Positions 5,257 through 6,978 of a DNA stretch of 6,978 bases are shown piece by piece. Every line of letters starts with the position of its first letter. Positions within the stretch are counted from its first letter, which is position 1. The stretch is taken from the NCBI GenBank assembly GCA_020696885.1, contig JAJFMS010000174.1, positions 1 through 6,978 of the forward strand, read 5' to 3'. Source of the DNA: Armatimonadota bacterium (GTDB lineage Bacteria > Armatimonadota > SYMT01). The translations under genes and the position numbers were made by a program. The notes under the pieces were generated by a model, which saw only the letters and a list, made by a program, of their open reading frames with translations, had not been told where the DNA came from and made no database searches.

Positions 5257-6978
5257 TCACTCCACCTGGCACGCCCGGAGCACCGGCCGGCCGGCCTCGA
5301 CGGAGTTGACGTTCGCCACGCGGTTCCGCGCGATCTGGCACTGCTCGAAGGTGCCGCGACCTCGCGGCCCCACGTACACCCCCACGCTGCGACCGTCCAC
5401 GATGCGGCAGCGGCGGAAGATCGGGTTCGCCTCGTTCACCATCCAGACGCCGGCCTCGCCGTTGTCGTAGATGTCGCAGTCCTCGAACGTGCCGAGGCCG
5501 TCCACCTCGAACTTGAGGCCTTCCTTGTGGTTGTCGTAGATGCGGCACTGGGTGAGCGTGGGTTCCGCCTTGCCCCAGACGTAGACCCCCTCGGTACTGC
5601 CGTAGATACTGCAGCCGTAGAGACTGGCCCGGGCGCCGGTTTCGATGACCACGGAAGCGCCGCCTGCGTGATGGATCTTGCAGTTGCGGAGCACCGGCTT
5701 ACCGTCGCGGCTGACGTGGACGTTGAAATCGCCGTTATCGCGAATCTCGCAGTCCTCCAGCACCGGCGCCGCCGCCGAGTCGATCTCGAGCCCGCGCTTC
5801 CGGGCCGCCCGGATCGTGCAGTGCTGGAACCGCGGGGTGCTGCCGTCGCGGACGGTGACGCAGGGCGCGTCGATGCTGCCGCGCACTTCGGTATCCATCA
5901 CGGTGCCGCCGGCCTGGGCCACGAACGACAGCCCGCTCCGCTTCTGGTCGTAGATGCGGCTCTGCCGGAGGATCGGCTGGCTGCCGCCGCTCACCCAGAC
6001 CCCGGTAAGGGAGTTGGAGAAGACGTCGCAATCCTCGATGAGCGGCTGGCTCTTCCCCGCCACGCCGATCCCCTGGGCTCCGTGGTGTACCCGCGTCTTC
6101 CGCAGGATCGGACTGGAGCCCTCCAGGATCTCTACGGCCGTTCCACCATTGGCGCGCAGCTCGCAGCCCTGCAGCGTGCCCCGGCTCTGGCCGGTGAACT
6201 GGATGCCCCCGTTCTCGTTCTCGAAGAGCTGGCAGTTCCGCAGGGTGGCCTCGCTGCCTTCGCTCACCAGCATCCCCAGGCCCCCGCCGCTGAGGGGACA
6301 GTCTTCGAAGGTGGCATGGGCACGGCCCTCGAGCAGCACCCCCTGTTCCGACCCTTTCCGGATGGCGCAGCGTCGCAGCACCGGCGCTGCCTGCGCGCCC
6401 GCGATCCGCACGCAGCCGGTGTCGCCCGCTCCGATCTCGCACCCCTCCAGCACCGCTTTGCCCTGCGTGATCACGACCGTGTAGTCCACCCCATCCACGC
6501 CGTCCTTCACCCGCAGCGACAGCCCCCGCACGAGGGCCTGTCCTGCCTGGAGGGTGAGACACGGACCGGCCGGGCTCTCCAGGACCACCTGGTCCCCGGG
6601 CTCCGATGGCATCACTTCTACAGAGCGCTCCAGCACCAGGCTCTCCCGGTACACGCCGCCCCGCACCAGGATCCGCGCGCCCGCCGGCGCCAGCCGCAGC
6701 GCCTCGCCAAGGGTTTTGAACTGGCCTCCACCGGACTGGGAAACCAGCAGCGTCACCGGCTTCGCAGCGGCCGGTTGGCGAGTCACGGCGGGTGCCGGCT
6801 TGACCGGCTGGGAGCGGACTGCGCGGGCAGGCACGGGAGGCTTGCGCGGCCCGGGTCGGGGTGCGGGCTTCTTTGCTACAGGCGGGCGCGGCGCGGCGAC
6901 CGGCGCTTTCCGGGGCTTGAGGTCGTCCAGCGACACGCCCTTTTTCGGCGCCGCCTCGCCAGCCGTCAGCAAGAGAAC
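5257..6978 (-). CDS. Parallel beta-helix repeat protein, N-terminus beyond window
   Basis: This minus-strand frame is open to the right edge. The first possible start inside is TTG at 6972, but the codons before it also read Val-Leu, giving VLLLTAGEA, the tail of a signal peptide. The true start is therefore probably outside the window. Residues here count from the TTG. A Pro/Ala/Lys/Arg-rich linker covers about 9-72 (18 prolines). From about 74 a NosD/pectinesterase-like opening appears: SQSGGGQFKTLGEALRLAP (78-96), then ILVRGGVYRESLVL. From about 160 to the end, 18 coils of 22-24 residues follow the pattern G-x-x-V...G-x-x-P-x-L-x-x-C-x-I, as in right-handed beta-helix (PbH1) proteins. These usually bind or cleave polysaccharide, but I see no clear active site, so a surface or periplasmic structural or binding role is inferred. 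The gene converges on the WD40 gene, and their stop codons are 15 bases apart. Confidence 0.88.
   Translation of the reverse strand, partial: VLLLTAGEAAPKKGVSLDDLKPRKAPVAAPRPPVAKKPAPRPGPRKPPVPARAVRSQPVKPAPAVTRQPAAAKPVTLLVSQSGGGQFKTLGEALRLAPAGARILVRGGVYRESLVLERSVEVMPSEPGDQVVLESPAGPCLTLQAGQALVRGLSLRVKDGVDGVDYTVVITQGKAVLEGCEIGAGDTGCVRIAGAQAAPVLRRCAIRKGSEQGVLLEGRAHATFEDCPLSGGGLGMLVSEGSEATLRNCQLFENENGGIQFTGQSRGTLQGCELRANGGTAVEILEGSSPILRKTRVHHGAQGIGVAGKSQPLIEDCDVFSNSLTGVWVSGGSQPILRQSRIYDQKRSGLSFVAQAGGTVMDTEVRGSIDAPCVTVRDGSTPRFQHCTIRAARKRGLEIDSAAAPVLEDCEIRDNGDFNVHVSRDGKPVLRNCKIHHAGGASVVIETGARASLYGCSIYGSTEGVYVWGKAEPTLTQCRIYDNHKEGLKFEVDGLGTFEDCDIYDNGEAGVWMVNEANPIFRRCRIVDGRSVGVYVGPRGRGTFEQCQIARNRVANVNSVEAGRPVLRACQVE
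5269..6441 (-). repeat. Tandem ~69-nt coding repeats (18 beta-helix coils)
   Basis: The ladder position of successive coils falls at residues 178, 202, 225, 247, 270, 293, 315, 338, 361, 385, 408, 431, 454, 476, 499, 522, 545 and 568 of the beta-helix protein. The steps are 22-24 residues, mostly 23 (69 bases). Fifteen of the eighteen are Cys; the exceptions are Thr293, Ser338 and Thr361. The repeats are diverged at the DNA level, so this is an old protein repeat and not a recent tandem duplication. Confidence 0.85.

Overview
This is a high-GC bacterial window with five protein genes. It has no RNA genes, CRISPR array or transposase that I can see. The gene set points to a planctomycete-type genome: two proteins of the planctomycete cytochrome / DUF1549 / DUF1553 class, a Tat-exported DUF1501 protein, a WD40 propeller protein and a long parallel beta-helix protein. 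Planctomycetota is the best guess, perhaps a Gemmata-like lineage. The same families also occur in Verrucomicrobiota, Armatimonadota and Acidobacteriota, so the phylum is an inference.

Layout. (1) Bases 1-634, minus strand: the 5' part of a secreted cytochrome c (PSCyt1)-DUF1549 protein that runs off the left edge. (2) 635-930: a divergent control region with two inverted repeats. (3) 931-2583, plus: a complete exported DUF1549/DUF1553 protein of 550 aa with a CxxCH motif but no N-terminal cytochrome domain. (4) 2584-2840: an intergenic gap holding a roughly 160-bp imperfect inverted-repeat element of the 'CATTGCGAGG...GGCAATCCC' interspersed-repeat type. (5) 2841-4151, plus: a DUF1501 protein with a twin-arginine signal. 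(6) 4180-5241, plus: a WD40 protein without a signal peptide, 28 nt downstream and probably cotranscribed. (7) 5257-6978, minus: a convergent gene, cut at the right edge, for a right-handed beta-helix protein with an 18-rung, mostly cysteine ladder.

How the genes may work together. DUF1549/DUF1553, DUF1501 and WD40 genes commonly sit together in planctomycetes as an exported module of unknown biochemical role. Here the exported DUF1549/1553 protein, the Tat-exported DUF1501 protein and the WD40 protein form the plus-strand series. A second, cytochrome-fused DUF1549 protein is transcribed divergently from the same control region. The beta-helix protein is convergent and may be unrelated. I see no new defence or mobile system. 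The least explained parts are the inverted-repeat element, the divergent paired DUF1549 genes, the apparent cytoplasmic location of the WD40 partner, and the cysteine ladder.
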